A program made the position numbers and the translations under genes. The notes under the pieces are model-generated. The model saw only the letters and a list, made by a program, of their open reading frames with translations. It did not search any database and was not told where the DNA came from. DNA of 64,000 nt. Origin: DASUKM01 sp036278735. GTDB lineage: Bacteria; Acidobacteriota; Vicinamibacteria; Vicinamibacterales; 2-12-FULL-66-21. The first letter of the stretch is position 1; every line of letters starts with the position of its first letter. Below are positions 42,308-50,158 of the stretch, in pieces. The DNA lies in assembly GCA_036278735.1 (NCBI GenBank), contig DASUKM010000047.1:124001-188000 (forward strand). The letters run 5' to 3'.

Positions 42308-43041
42308 TGCCGCGCAGCCCGCGTCTCGCCGTGTATCGCAACGAGCGCGCGCTCGCGCACGCGGTCGCCGAGCGAATCGTCGCGGCGCTCGCCCACGATC
42401 CGCACGTGGTGCTCGGGCTGCCGACCGGCCGCACGCCGATCCGGCTGTATCACGACCTGGCGGCCCTGTACGGGCACGGCCTCGCCGACTTTTCGCGTGC
42501 GCGCACGTTCAATCTCGACGAGTTCGTCGGGCTCGCGCCGTCGCATCCGGGCAGCTATCGGACGTTCATGCAGCAGCACCTGTTCGATCGCGTGAACCTG
42601 TCGCCCGAGCACGTGCACTTCCTCGACGGCTCGGCGAGCGACCCCGACGCGGAGTGCCGCCGCTACGAGGCGGAGATCGAACAGGCGGGGGGCATCGATC
42701 TGCAGGTGCTCGGCATCGGCACCAACGGCCACATCGGCTTCAACGAGCCGGCGCGCGAGCTCCACGCGCGCACGCATCGGGTGACGCTCAAGCCCGAGAC
42801 CCGCCGCAGCAATGCGGCGCTGTTCGGAGGGGAGATCGATCGCGTGCCGGTCGAAGCGCTGTCGATGGGGATGGCGACCATCATGCAGGCGCGCACGATC
42901 GTCCTGATGGCGATCGGGAAGTCGAAAGCGCGCTGTATCGCGCGCCTGCTGAACGGCCCGATCACCCCGAAGCTGCCGGCGTCGTTCCTGCAGCTCCATC
43001 CGGACGTGGAGATTGCCGTCGACGAAGCGGCCGCGGGGTGA
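42307..43041 (+). CDS. nagB: Glucosamine-6-phosphate deaminase (NagB) family
   Basis: Converts glucosamine-6-phosphate to fructose-6-phosphate and ammonia, linking amino sugars to glycolysis. 244 residues with VVLGLPTGRTPIRLY (phosphate binding), FNLDEFVGLAPSHPGSY (catalytic Asp), and LGIGTNGHIGFNEP with the ring-opening His. It starts at the ATG overlapping the kinase stop. It is slightly shorter than E. coli NagB (266), lacking part of the C-terminal allosteric region. NagA is not in the window. Confidence 0.92.
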   Translation: MPRSPRLAVYRNERALAHAVAERIVAALAHDPHVVLGLPTGRTPIRLYHDLAALYGHGLADFSRARTFNLDEFVGLAPSHPGSYRTFMQQHLFDRVNLSPEHVHFLDGSASDPDAECRRYEAEIEQAGGIDLQVLGIGTNGHIGFNEPARELHARTHRVTLKPETRRSNAALFGGEIDRVPVEALSMGMATIMQARTIVLMAIGKSKARCIARLLNGPITPKLPASFLQLHPDVEIAVDEAAAG

Positions 43042-43053
43042 CCGCGGCGCCGC

Positions 43054-43995
43054 TCAAATCCCGAGCAGTTCGCGCAGGCGCGGCTCGATGTCTTCGCCGA
43101 GCGCGTCGCGAATCGAGTCGTCGGCGTTGCGCAGGCGCTTGACGGCCTGAGGCAGGCTGACGTTCGCCTTCTCCATCACGATCGCCGCCTTGACGTTCCA
43201 GCGCGCGCGCTTCAACAGCGCATCCGCGTCGTCGTACTCGAGCCCGGTGACGACCCCGAGGATGCGCCGCGCGCGGTCCTTGAGCTTTTCGGATCCGGTC
43301 TGCACGTCGACCATCAGGTTGCCGTACGTCTTGCCGACCTTGATCATGGCGATCGTCGTCAGCATGTTGAGCACCATCTTGGTCGCCGTGCCCGCCTTCA
43401 GCCGCGTGGAGCCTGCGAGGATCTCGGGCCCGACCGCGGGCGCGATGATCAGGTCGACGAAGTTCTGCAGCCCCGATCCCGGCCAGCAGGTGACGAAGAT
43501 GATCTTTGCGCCGGCTTTGCGTCCCCGCGTCAGCGCGCCGCGGACGAACGGCGTCATCCCGCTCGCCGTCACGCCGATGACGACGTCGCGTTTGCTCAGG
43601 CGCAGGCGGCCGATGCTGCGCCCTCCTTCCTCGTAGTTGTCTTCGACCCCTTCCTTCGCCTTGAACACGGCCGCCTGGCCGCCGGCCATGATCGCCTGCA
43701 CGGTCCGGGGGGGCGTCCCGAAGGTCGGGGGCATCTCCGCGGCCTCGACGACGCCGAGGCGTCCGCTGGTGCCGGCGCCGACGAAGATGATGCGTCCGCC
43801 TTTGCGCAGCGCCTGCGTGATGATCTCGACGCCGTGGGCGATCCGCTCCTTCTCCTTCTGGACGGCGGCGACGACCTTACGGTCCTCCCCGACGACCATC
43901 TCGACGATGTCGCGGACCGGAGCCTTGTCGATCGCGAGGCTGGCGGGGTTGATCTGTTCGGTGGGCAGCGACTGCCACTTGGAATGGCTGGGCAT
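43054..43995 (-). CDS. murQ: N-acetylmuramic acid 6-phosphate etherase
   Basis: Cleaves the lactyl ether of MurNAc-6-P to give GlcNAc-6-P and D-lactate in peptidoglycan recycling. From ATG 43995 the 313 residues start SKWQSLPTEQINP (family signature for MurQ), then a SIS domain (RIIFVGAGTSGRLGVVEAAE with catalytic Glu, ...TFGTPPRTVQAIMAGGQAA; GVTASGMTPFVRGAL) and the C-terminal helical UBA-like domain (RRILGVVTGLEYDDADALLK). Convergent with nagB (12-bp gap), it strengthens the MurNAc catabolism reading of this cluster. Confidence 0.96.
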   Translation of the reverse strand: MPSHSKWQSLPTEQINPASLAIDKAPVRDIVEMVVGEDRKVVAAVQKEKERIAHGVEIITQALRKGGRIIFVGAGTSGRLGVVEAAEMPPTFGTPPRTVQAIMAGGQAAVFKAKEGVEDNYEEGGRSIGRLRLSKRDVVIGVTASGMTPFVRGALTRGRKAGAKIIFVTCWPGSGLQNFVDLIIAPAVGPEILAGSTRLKAGTATKMVLNMLTTIAMIKVGKTYGNLMVDVQTGSEKLKDRARRILGVVTGLEYDDADALLKRARWNVKAAIVMEKANVSLPQAVKRLRNADDSIRDALGEDIEPRLRELLGI

Positions 43996-44095
43996 GGGGG
44001 CGGCGGCCCTTTTTGCGCGTCCGCGCCCGGGCAGCAACCGCTAACGGTACTCGGGTGGGGAGAGGGTGTCAATGCGGGGCGCGGGGTGCCGGGGG

Positions 44096-44215
44096 CGCGG
44101 GAACTGGCAGGTTCTGGGTTCGGGGTTCGAAATTGAACCTGGAACCCCGGAACGTACGAACGAGAACCCCGGAACCCAGTGAACTCCCGGAACCCCTGGA
44201 ACCCTCTCTCCGCTC
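44096..44215. repeat. GGTTC/GGAACC repeat tract
   Basis: Imperfect units such as GGTTCTGGGTTCGGGGTTC turn into their complement GGAACCCCGGAAC within 60 bp, so the tract can fold into a loose hairpin. It lies between the divergent murQ and xerD genes. Confidence 0.75.
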
Positions 44216-44233
44216 CCACTACACTGCACGTGA

Positions 44234-45133
44234 GTGCCTCCCAGCCCCAACGAGCTCCTGATCGACCGCTACGTCGCGTATCTGCGCGATGTGCGTCGCC
44301 TGTCGGCCAACACCGTCGAGAGCTACGCGCGCGATCTGAACGCCCTGGCCGCTTTCGCGGCGAAACGCCAGCAACCGGTCGAGGCGCTGGAGCGGCAGGA
44401 CCTCGAAGCCTTCGCGCGCCAGGTGATCAGCGCGGGACTGTCGCCGCGATCGGCCGCGCGGGCAACGGCGTCGATTCGCGGCTTCTACCGCTTCCTGATG
44501 CTCGAGTGTCGGATCGCCGCGGACCCCGCCGAGGATCTTCGCGCGCCGCGCGCGTGGCCGTCGCTGCCGCACTATCTCGGCATCGAGGAGATCGATCGCC
44601 TGCTCGCGCAGCCGGACGCGAGTACGCCGATCGGCGTGCGCGACAAGGCGCTGCTCGAAGCGCTCTATGCGACCGGCCTGCGCGTCTCCGAGCTGCTGTC
44701 GCTTCGGCCGGGCGACGTCCGGCTCGACGAGGGCTACCTGACCTGCATCGGCAAAGGGGACAAGCAGCGGATCGTGCCGCTCGGCGACGCCGCCGTCGGG
44801 TGGGTGCGGCAGTACCTCGAAGGCGGCCGCCCCGCGCTCGTCCGGCGCGCGAAATCCGCCTGGCTGTTCGTGAACGGCCGCGGCGGCCGCCTCTCGCGCG
44901 TGGGCTTCTGGAAGATCCTCAAGGCCTACGGCGTCGCCGCCGGCATCTCGCGCGACCTCAGCCCGCACGTGCTGCGCCACTCGTTCGCGACGCACCTGCT
45001 CGAACGGGGCGCCGACCTGCGCGTCATCCAGACGTTGCTCGGGCACGCGGACCTGTCGACGACGCAGATCTACACGCACGTGCTGGAAGCGCGGCTGCGC
45101 GCGGTGTACGATAAATACCACCCGCGCAAGTGA
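44234..45133 (+). CDS. xerD: Tyrosine recombinase XerD/XerC
   Basis: Site-specific recombinase that resolves chromosome dimers at dif. 299 residues starting at GTG 44234: N-terminal SAM-like core-binding domain (LSANTVESYARDLNALAAF) and catalytic domain with R in YATGLRVSELLSL, K in IGKGDKQRIVPL, HVLRHSFATHLL (His-x-x-Arg), LGHADLSTTQIYTHV (His and the nucleophilic Tyr). LLERGADLRVIQTLLGHADL is typical of XerC/D rather than phage integrases. No attachment site or phage gene is nearby. Confidence 0.93.
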   Translation: MPPSPNELLIDRYVAYLRDVRRLSANTVESYARDLNALAAFAAKRQQPVEALERQDLEAFARQVISAGLSPRSAARATASIRGFYRFLMLECRIAADPAEDLRAPRAWPSLPHYLGIEEIDRLLAQPDASTPIGVRDKALLEALYATGLRVSELLSLRPGDVRLDEGYLTCIGKGDKQRIVPLGDAAVGWVRQYLEGGRPALVRRAKSAWLFVNGRGGRLSRVGFWKILKAYGVAAGISRDLSPHVLRHSFATHLLERGADLRVIQTLLGHADLSTTQIYTHVLEARLRAVYDKYHPRK

Positions 45134-45153
45134 TGCGGCACGGCGGAGGCGAC

Positions 45154-45408
45154 ATGACGGAACGCACCTTCTGGGAAACAGTCGAGGGCACCGGCCATCA
45201 ACTGCTCGAGCAGCTCGAACGGCTGATTGCCGAAGGCAACGTCCGGCGCGTCGTCGTCAAGCAGAAGGATCGCGTCGTCGCCGAGTTCCCGCTGACGATC
45301 GGCGTGGTCGGGGTCGTGATCGCTCCGCTCGCCGCGGCGGTCGGCGTCCTCACGGCGATGCTGTCGGATTGCCGGATCGAGGTGGAACGCACCGTTCCGC
45401 GGCCCTGA
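45154..45408 (+). CDS. DUF4342 membrane protein
   Basis: 84-residue protein of the DUF4342 family: FWETVEGTGHQLLEQLERLI, then VRRVVVKQKDRVVAEFPLTI and a hydrophobic segment (VGVVGVVIAPLAAAVGVLTA). ATG 45154 is chosen for GGAGG four bases upstream; earlier in-frame starts at 45130 and 45133 overlap xerD. Function of the family is unknown; one membrane helix is predicted. Confidence 0.8.
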   Translation: MTERTFWETVEGTGHQLLEQLERLIAEGNVRRVVVKQKDRVVAEFPLTIGVVGVVIAPLAAAVGVLTAMLSDCRIEVERTVPRP

Positions 45409-45414
45409 CCGCGG

Positions 45415-45444
45415 TTGCCGCACGTCGGCGCCATCTGTTACAGT
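45415..45444 (+). promoter_or_regulatory. Promoter of metK (extended -10 type)
   Basis: TTGCCG (45415-45420), an 18-bp spacer ending in TGT, then TACAGT (45439-45444). Four of six bases match in each box and the TGn extension is present. The start site near 45451 gives a leader of about 90 nt. Confidence 0.5.
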
Positions 45445-45462
45445 GAACCGTTTGGCATCATC

Positions 45463-45508
45463 GCGGTGCGGAGCGCCGGCGCGCGCCGTTCGCGGCGAGG
45501 CGCACCGC
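45463..45508 (+). promoter_or_regulatory. Hairpin leader of metK
   Basis: Perfect 8-bp arms GCGGTGCG (45463-45470) and CGCACCGC (45501-45508) enclose a G/C-rich 30-base apical region that can fold further. It lies in the untranslated leader of the SAM synthetase gene, where SAM riboswitches occur in other phyla, but I could not match it to any SAM class. Confidence 0.35.
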
Positions 45509-45542
45509 ACGCCCCGGCAGACACGAAGGAGCTCGAGTCAAC

Positions 45543-46694
45543 ATGAGCCGTAATGGTCGTTATCTCTTCACATCCGAATCGGTGACGGAAGGGCACCCCG
45601 ACAAGATCGCGGACCAGATCTCCGATTCGATCCTCGATGCGATTCTCGCGCAGGACCCCACCGGCCGCGTGGCCTGCGAAACGTTGGTGACGACCGGCCT
45701 GGCCATCATCGCCGGCGAGATTACGACGAGCTGCTACGTCGACTTCCCCAAGATCGTGCGCCAGACCATCAAGGACGTCGGCTACACGCGCGCGAAATAC
45801 GGGTTCGACTCCGAGACCTGCGCCGTCCTCTCGTCGATCCACGAGCAGTCGCCCGACATCGCCATGGGCGTGGATCCGGGGGGCGCGGGGGACCAGGGCC
45901 TGATGTTCGGGTACGCCTGCACCGAGACGCCCGAACTGATGCCGATGCCGATCATGCTCGCGCACAAGCTCGTCAAGGCGCTGTCGTGCGCCCGGCGCGA
46001 CGGCCTGCTCGAGTACTTGCGGCCCGACGGCAAATCGCAGGTGTCGATCGAATACGACGGCGGCGTGCCGGTGCGCGTCGACACCGTCGTCGTGTCGACG
46101 CAGCACAGCTCGACCGTCACCGCCGAGACGCTCCGCGACGACCTGACGGAGAAGATCGTCAACCGCGTGATCCCGGCCGAGATGATGGACGGCAAGACGC
46201 GCGTGCTGATCAATCCGACCGGGCGCTTCGTCGTCGGCGGCCCGCACGGCGACGCGGGGGTGACCGGCCGCAAGATCATCGTCGACACGTACGGCGGCGC
46301 GGCGCCGCACGGCGGCGGCGCGTTTTCCGGGAAGGATCCCACGAAGGTGGACCGCTCCGCCTGCTACATGGCGCGCCACGTGGCGAAGAACGTCGTCGCG
46401 GCGGGCCTGGCCGACCGCTGCATGGTGCAGCTCGCATACGCGATTGGCGTCGCCGATCCCGTGTCCGTGCTGATCGACACGTTCGGCACCGGGCAGGTGC
46501 CCGACGAGAAGATCAGCGAGCTGGTGCGAGGGCACTTCAAGCTGACGCCGCGCGGGATCATCGAGTCGCTCGATCTGCGCCGGCCGATCTACAAGAAGAC
46601 GGCGGCCTTCGGGCACTTCGGGCGCACCGAGCCGGAGTTCACCTGGGAGCGCACCGACAAGGCGGACGCGCTTCGCGCGGAAGCCGGCCTCTGA
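45543..46694 (+). CDS. metK: S-adenosylmethionine synthetase
   Basis: Makes SAM from methionine and ATP. 383 residues, normal length, with the signature segments EGHPDKIADQISDSILDA, ACETLVTTGL, GAGDQGLMFGYA and the P-loop-like GGGAFSGKDPTKVDRSA. Homotetramer with two Mg and one K ion per site by family knowledge. The ATG at 45543 follows GAAGGAG at 45525-45531. The next gene starts 25 bp downstream. Confidence 0.98.
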   Translation: MSRNGRYLFTSESVTEGHPDKIADQISDSILDAILAQDPTGRVACETLVTTGLAIIAGEITTSCYVDFPKIVRQTIKDVGYTRAKYGFDSETCAVLSSIHEQSPDIAMGVDPGGAGDQGLMFGYACTETPELMPMPIMLAHKLVKALSCARRDGLLEYLRPDGKSQVSIEYDGGVPVRVDTVVVSTQHSSTVTAETLRDDLTEKIVNRVIPAEMMDGKTRVLINPTGRFVVGGPHGDAGVTGRKIIVDTYGGAAPHGGGAFSGKDPTKVDRSACYMARHVAKNVVAAGLADRCMVQLAYAIGVADPVSVLIDTFGTGQVPDEKISELVRGHFKLTPRGIIESLDLRRPIYKKTAAFGHFGRTEPEFTWERTDKADALRAEAGL

Positions 46695-46719
46695 TCCGGC
46701 GATCTGATGAAATGATGCG

Positions 46720-48393
46720 GTGACGCGGTACTCACGGGCGGCGGTCGCGATCCTCGCGGCCGTCGTCTGTTTCGTCTTCCTCGTCGTTTTCCTCACCCTG
46801 CCGCCGCGACCCGCGCGGCTCGACCCGTCCGGCTGGGGCGACTTCCAGCGCCGCACGATCGCGGGCGCGTATCACGTTCACACCACGCGCTCCGACGGCG
46901 CCGGCGACAAGACCGCGGTCGCGGCCGCCGCCGCGCGCGCCGGGCTGCAGTTCGTCGTCCTGACCGATCACGGCGACGGCACGCGTCCGTCGGATCCGCC
47001 CGCCTACATCGACGGCGTGCTGTGTCTCGATGCCGTGGAAATCAGCACGGACGATGGTCATTACGTGGCGCTCGGGATGGCGCAGGCGCCGTACCCCCTG
47101 GGTGGGAGCGGCGCGGCGGTCGCCGAGGACGTCGCGCGCCTGGGCGGCTTCGGGATCGCCGCGCATCCCGACTCGCCGAAGCCGGAGTTGCGATGGTCCG
47201 CTCCCACCGTTGCTGTCGACGGCCTCGAGTGGCTCAACGCGGACAGCGAATGGCGCCGGCTCCCGCGGACGACCCTGGCCCGCGCGGCCGTGGGGTACCT
47301 GTTCCGGCCGCCCGCGGCGCTCGCCTCGCTGCTGCACCGTCCGGAGGAGACGTTCCGGCGCTGGGACGCCATGACGCGCACGCGACGCGTGGTCGGGCTG
47401 GCGGCGCTCGATGCCCACGGCGGCGTGCGCCGGCAGGACGAAGGGGCGTCGATCGCCGGCGGCATTCCCTCGTACGAGGCCAGCTTCCGCACCTTCAGCG
47501 ACCGGATCGTCCTCGAGCACCCGTTGAGCGGCGATGCCGCGGCGGATGCACGCGACGTGTACGCCGCGATTCGGGCCGGACGGCTGTTCAGTACGATCGA
47601 CGCGGTCGCGGGCCCCGGGCTGATCGACTTCCACGCCGATACCGCCGCCGGCCGGGTCCCGATGGGAGGCGTGGTGCCGCAGGGGAGCGCGGCCACGCTC
47701 GTGGCGCGCGCGTTGGCGCCCGACGGCGCCGACGTCGTGTTGATGCACGACGGACGGGAGGTGCGCCATGCCCCGACCGGCGTGCGGGCACGCGTCACCT
47801 CCGGCGAGGGGGCGTTTCGCGTCGAAGTGAGGGCTCCCGCGGCGCCCGGCGAACCGCCAGTTCCCTGGCTGGTGTCGAATCCGATCTACTTTCTGGCCCC
47901 GCACCCCTCGACGTCCTCGACGCCGCCGGAGGCGGGCGGCCGCGCCGTTCCGATCGAGACGTGGCACTTGGAGAAGGACGATTCGTCCAGCGGCATCCTG
48001 CGCACCTTTCAGGGAACGGTCGAGCTCGAGTACACCCTGGGCAAAGGGGAGCCGAGGAGTCAATTCGTCGCCGCGGTCGCGGCGCTGTCGCCAGGGTCTC
48101 CGATCGGTGCGATCGATTTCCACGCGGCGTCGAACCAACCCATGCGCGTGTCGGTTCAGCTCCGATTCGACCGGACCGGCGGCGCGCCCCGGTGGGGGAG
48201 CTCGGTCTATGTCTCGCGGCAGGGGGTCGCCGCCCGGGTCGAGGCCTCGGCCCTTCGGGCGATGCAGCGCGGGAGGCCCCCGCTTCCAGACGCGCGCTCG
48301 GCCACCGGCCTGCTCTTCGTGATCGATCTGACCAACACGCCGCCCGGCCGCCACGGAATCCTGCGGCTGTCAAACGTCTCGCTCGGCGGCTGA
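46720..48393 (+). CDS. PHP-domain metallohydrolase (CehA/McbA-like), membrane-anchored
   Basis: 557 residues starting at GTG 46720. One N-terminal membrane segment (about 7-27), then a PHP phosphoesterase-type domain: H52 and H54 in AYHVHTTRSDG, VVLTDHGDG, GIAAHPDSPKPE, AALDAHGG. The C-terminal half (from about 290) is beta-rich, with no named domain recognised. CehA/McbA relatives hydrolyse carbamates or phosphoesters; the native substrate here is unknown. It lies 25 bp after metK and may be co-transcribed. Confidence 0.83.
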   Translation: MTRYSRAAVAILAAVVCFVFLVVFLTLPPRPARLDPSGWGDFQRRTIAGAYHVHTTRSDGAGDKTAVAAAAARAGLQFVVLTDHGDGTRPSDPPAYIDGVLCLDAVEISTDDGHYVALGMAQAPYPLGGSGAAVAEDVARLGGFGIAAHPDSPKPELRWSAPTVAVDGLEWLNADSEWRRLPRTTLARAAVGYLFRPPAALASLLHRPEETFRRWDAMTRTRRVVGLAALDAHGGVRRQDEGASIAGGIPSYEASFRTFSDRIVLEHPLSGDAAADARDVYAAIRAGRLFSTIDAVAGPGLIDFHADTAAGRVPMGGVVPQGSAATLVARALAPDGADVVLMHDGREVRHAPTGVRARVTSGEGAFRVEVRAPAAPGEPPVPWLVSNPIYFLAPHPSTSSTPPEAGGRAVPIETWHLEKDDSSSGILRTFQGTVELEYTLGKGEPRSQFVAAVAALSPGSPIGAIDFHAASNQPMRVSVQLRFDRTGGAPRWGSSVYVSRQGVAARVEASALRAMQRGRPPLPDARSATGLLFVIDLTNTPPGRHGILRLSNVSLGG

Positions 48394-48398
48394 ACGAC

Positions 48399-48460
48399 AG
48401 TCGCCAGTCACCAGCTACCAGCTTCCAGCCGCCAGCTTCCAGCTACCAGCCTCCAGTTCA
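48399..48460. repeat. CCAGCTA/CCAGCTT short tandem repeats
   Basis: About eight imperfect 7-bp units (CCAGCTACCAGCTTCCAGCC). The complementary sense, GCTGGAA, flanks the IS element at 48922-48939 and 50932-50948. Confidence 0.8.
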
Positions 48461-48469
48461 TTTCAGAAT

Positions 48470-48511
48470 TAGTGAGCTAGTGCACTATACATATATGGCG
48501 CTAGTGAGCTA
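48470..48511 (+). promoter_or_regulatory. Promoter and operator of the YtrA-type regulator
   Basis: Two direct copies of TAGTGAGCTA (48470-48479 and 48502-48511), 32 bp apart, flank the palindrome TAGTGCACTA (48478-48487) and a TATACAT -10-like box (48486-48492). YtrA-subfamily GntR regulators typically bind such sites in their own promoters, so autoregulation is likely. Confidence 0.6.
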
Positions 48512-48523
48512 TGATGCTCCGTC

Positions 48524-48904
48524 ATGTTTATCGAGTTGAAACCGGATGATCCGAGGGCGGTTTACCGGCAGATTGCAGACGAGGTGCAGCGGGCGGTGGC
48601 AACGGGGGTGCTGAGGCCGGGGGATCCGCTGCCGGCGTCGCGGCAGCTGGCGGGGGAGCTGAAGGTCAATACGAATACCGTGCAGCACGCCTATCGGACG
48701 ATCGTGCGGGAGGGGCTGGCCGAAGTGCGCAAGGGGCTGGGCACGTTCATCGTCGCGGCGCCGCGCGAGTCGCGCCAGCGTCCGGCGCTGCTGGCGCGTC
48801 AGATAGCGGAGCGGGCCTTGCGGGAGGCTTTCCGGCACGGCCTTCTCGCGAGCGATCTGATCGCCGCGCTCTCCGAAATCGCGCCGACCCGTCCTGACCG
48901 TTGA
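48524..48904 (+). CDS. GntR-family regulator, YtrA subfamily
   Basis: 126 residues: a winged helix (VYRQIADEVQRAVATGVLRP, LPASRQLAGELKVNTNTVQH, GLAEVRKGLGTFIV) plus a short C-terminal dimerisation helix region, the size typical of YtrA regulators that lack an effector domain. Such genes nearly always lead an ABC-transporter operon. Here the next gene on this strand belongs to an inserted IS element and the following chromosomal gene is on the other strand, so its targets are either lost, elsewhere, or only itself. Confidence 0.9.
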   Translation: MFIELKPDDPRAVYRQIADEVQRAVATGVLRPGDPLPASRQLAGELKVNTNTVQHAYRTIVREGLAEVRKGLGTFIVAAPRESRQRPALLARQIAERALREAFRHGLLASDLIAALSEIAPTRPDR

Positions 48905-48939
48905 AGGCAGACGCCAATGGCCAGCTGGAAGCTGGAAGC

Positions 48940-48961
48940 GGCAATAATATACTTGACGGGG
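48940..48961 (+). repeat. Left terminal inverted repeat of the IS element
   Basis: Begins GGC then AATAATATACTTGACGGGG; the right end reads GGT then the same 19 bases on the complementary strand. The TTGACG inside it can serve as a -35 box directed into the element. Confidence 0.95.
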
Positions 48962-48981
48962 GAACTACTTAGAGATAGACT
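48953..48981 (+). promoter_or_regulatory. Transposase promoter starting in the terminal repeat
   Basis: TTGACG (48953-48958), 17 bp, TAGACT (48976-48981): five and four of six consensus matches with ideal spacing. The transposase ATG is 8 bp beyond. Confidence 0.6.
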
Positions 48982-48988
48982 CGTATTC

Positions 48989-49966
48989 ATGAGTATGAAT
49001 GCGCTGCCGGCGACCCTGTTAGAAGCGGTCAAATTCTTCTCTAATTCCGATAACTGCCGGGAATATCTGGTGGCCCGTCGCTGGCCAAACGGCGTGACTT
49101 GCCCGACGTGCGGAAGCCAGACGGTCTATTTCGACCGCTCGCGCAACGGCTGGGAGTGCAAGACGCGGCATCCCCATCGTAAATTTACGCTCAAGACGGG
49201 CACGATTTTCGAGGATTCGCCGCTTGGTTTGGATAAGTGGCTTCCCGTTGTCTGGATGATCGCCAACTGCAAAAACGGCGTCTCCTCGTGGGAAATCCAC
49301 CGCGCCATCGGCGTGACCCAGAAAACCGCGTGGTTCATGCTCCAGCGCGTGCGCCTGGCGATGCAGGACACGAACTCTGGTGGCAAACTGGGCGGCGATG
49401 TGGAAGTTGACGAAACTTACATCGGCGCGAAAGCTCGGAACATGCACGCCAGCAAGAAACGCCGGATCGGACTCTCGCAAACTGCTTCGATGGTCGGCAA
49501 AGCGGCTGTGATGGGTCTGTTGCAGCGGCATCCAGAAAAAGGCAAGAGCACAATCCGGTTGTCGGTCATCGGCGGACGTAGGCGCACTGTGTTCCAGCCG
49601 ACGATCGCTGAGCACGTCGCCCCCGGTGCGACCGTTCACACGGACACGCATCCATCGTACGGTGATATGCCGAAGGACTACATCCACAAAGTGATCAACC
49701 ACGCGGAAAAGTACGTGGACGGCAACGTTCACACGAACGGCTGTGAAAATTTCTGGTCGCTCCTGAAGCGGGGGTTGAAGGGCACGTACGTGAGCGTCGA
49801 ACCGTTCCACTTATTCCGCTACCTTGATGAGCAGGCATTCCGGTTCAACAACCGCAAGGACATGACCGACGCGGATCGGTTCAGTGCTGTCATCGCGAAC
49901 ATCGTTGGTCGTCGCCTGACATACAAGAACCTAATCGGACCAGTCGACCAGGTCCTTCCGGTGTAG
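48989..49966 (+). CDS. IS1595-family transposase (ISXO2-like DDE domain)
   Basis: 325 residues: N-terminal zinc ribbon (GVTCPTCGSQTVYF; WECKTRHPHRKFTLKTGTIF), a helix-turn-helix-like segment (SSWEIHRAIGVTQKTAWFML) and an ISXO2-like DDE domain with VEVDETYIG (first Asp), VHTDTHPSY (second Asp) and the NGCENFWSLLKRGLKG block. It is full length and intact, so the element may be active. ATG 48989 is chosen because upstream codons lie in the terminal repeat. Confidence 0.95.
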   Translation: MSMNALPATLLEAVKFFSNSDNCREYLVARRWPNGVTCPTCGSQTVYFDRSRNGWECKTRHPHRKFTLKTGTIFEDSPLGLDKWLPVVWMIANCKNGVSSWEIHRAIGVTQKTAWFMLQRVRLAMQDTNSGGKLGGDVEVDETYIGAKARNMHASKKRRIGLSQTASMVGKAAVMGLLQRHPEKGKSTIRLSVIGGRRRTVFQPTIAEHVAPGATVHTDTHPSYGDMPKDYIHKVINHAEKYVDGNVHTNGCENFWSLLKRGLKGTYVSVEPFHLFRYLDEQAFRFNNRKDMTDADRFSAVIANIVGRRLTYKNLIGPVDQVLPV

Positions 49967-50004
49967 AGACTTTGCCGCGTGGACGGAAACGACACTGAAA
50001 AGGC

Positions 50005-50154
50005 CTATTTAGGTTTCGGGCCGCGCTTCTTTGGATTCTGAGCTGCTCTCACTTTGTACGCGTCGAGCCGTTTCTGAAGCTCGGGTCGCGAGACAGACAA
50101 CAGTTTCTCTGTGAGTTTGACGAATGCGTCGTATTCCTTCGGTCGCCTAGGCAT
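50005..50154 (-). CDS. Small IS-associated protein, 49 aa
   Basis: Highly basic 49-residue protein starting PRRPKEYDAFVKLTEKLL and ending KKRGPKPK. It resembles small proteins found beside some IS1595-type transposases, possibly nucleic-acid binding. Its ATG is 4 bp after the stop of the membrane protein gene, so the two are co-transcribed. The start at 50154 is preferred over an in-frame one at 50250 that would lie inside that gene. Confidence 0.65.
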   Translation of the reverse strand: MPRRPKEYDAFVKLTEKLLSVSRPELQKRLDAYKVRAAQNPKKRGPKPK

Positions 50155-50158
50155 GACA

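Noticed and set aside
44234..45133. Phage or integrative-element integrase
   Set aside because: Motifs and size fit chromosomal XerC/D; no attachment repeats, tRNA gene or phage genes are nearby.
45445..45542. Known SAM riboswitch before metK
   Set aside because: Conserved cores of SAM-I, SAM-II and SAH riboswitches are not found; only a generic stem is visible.
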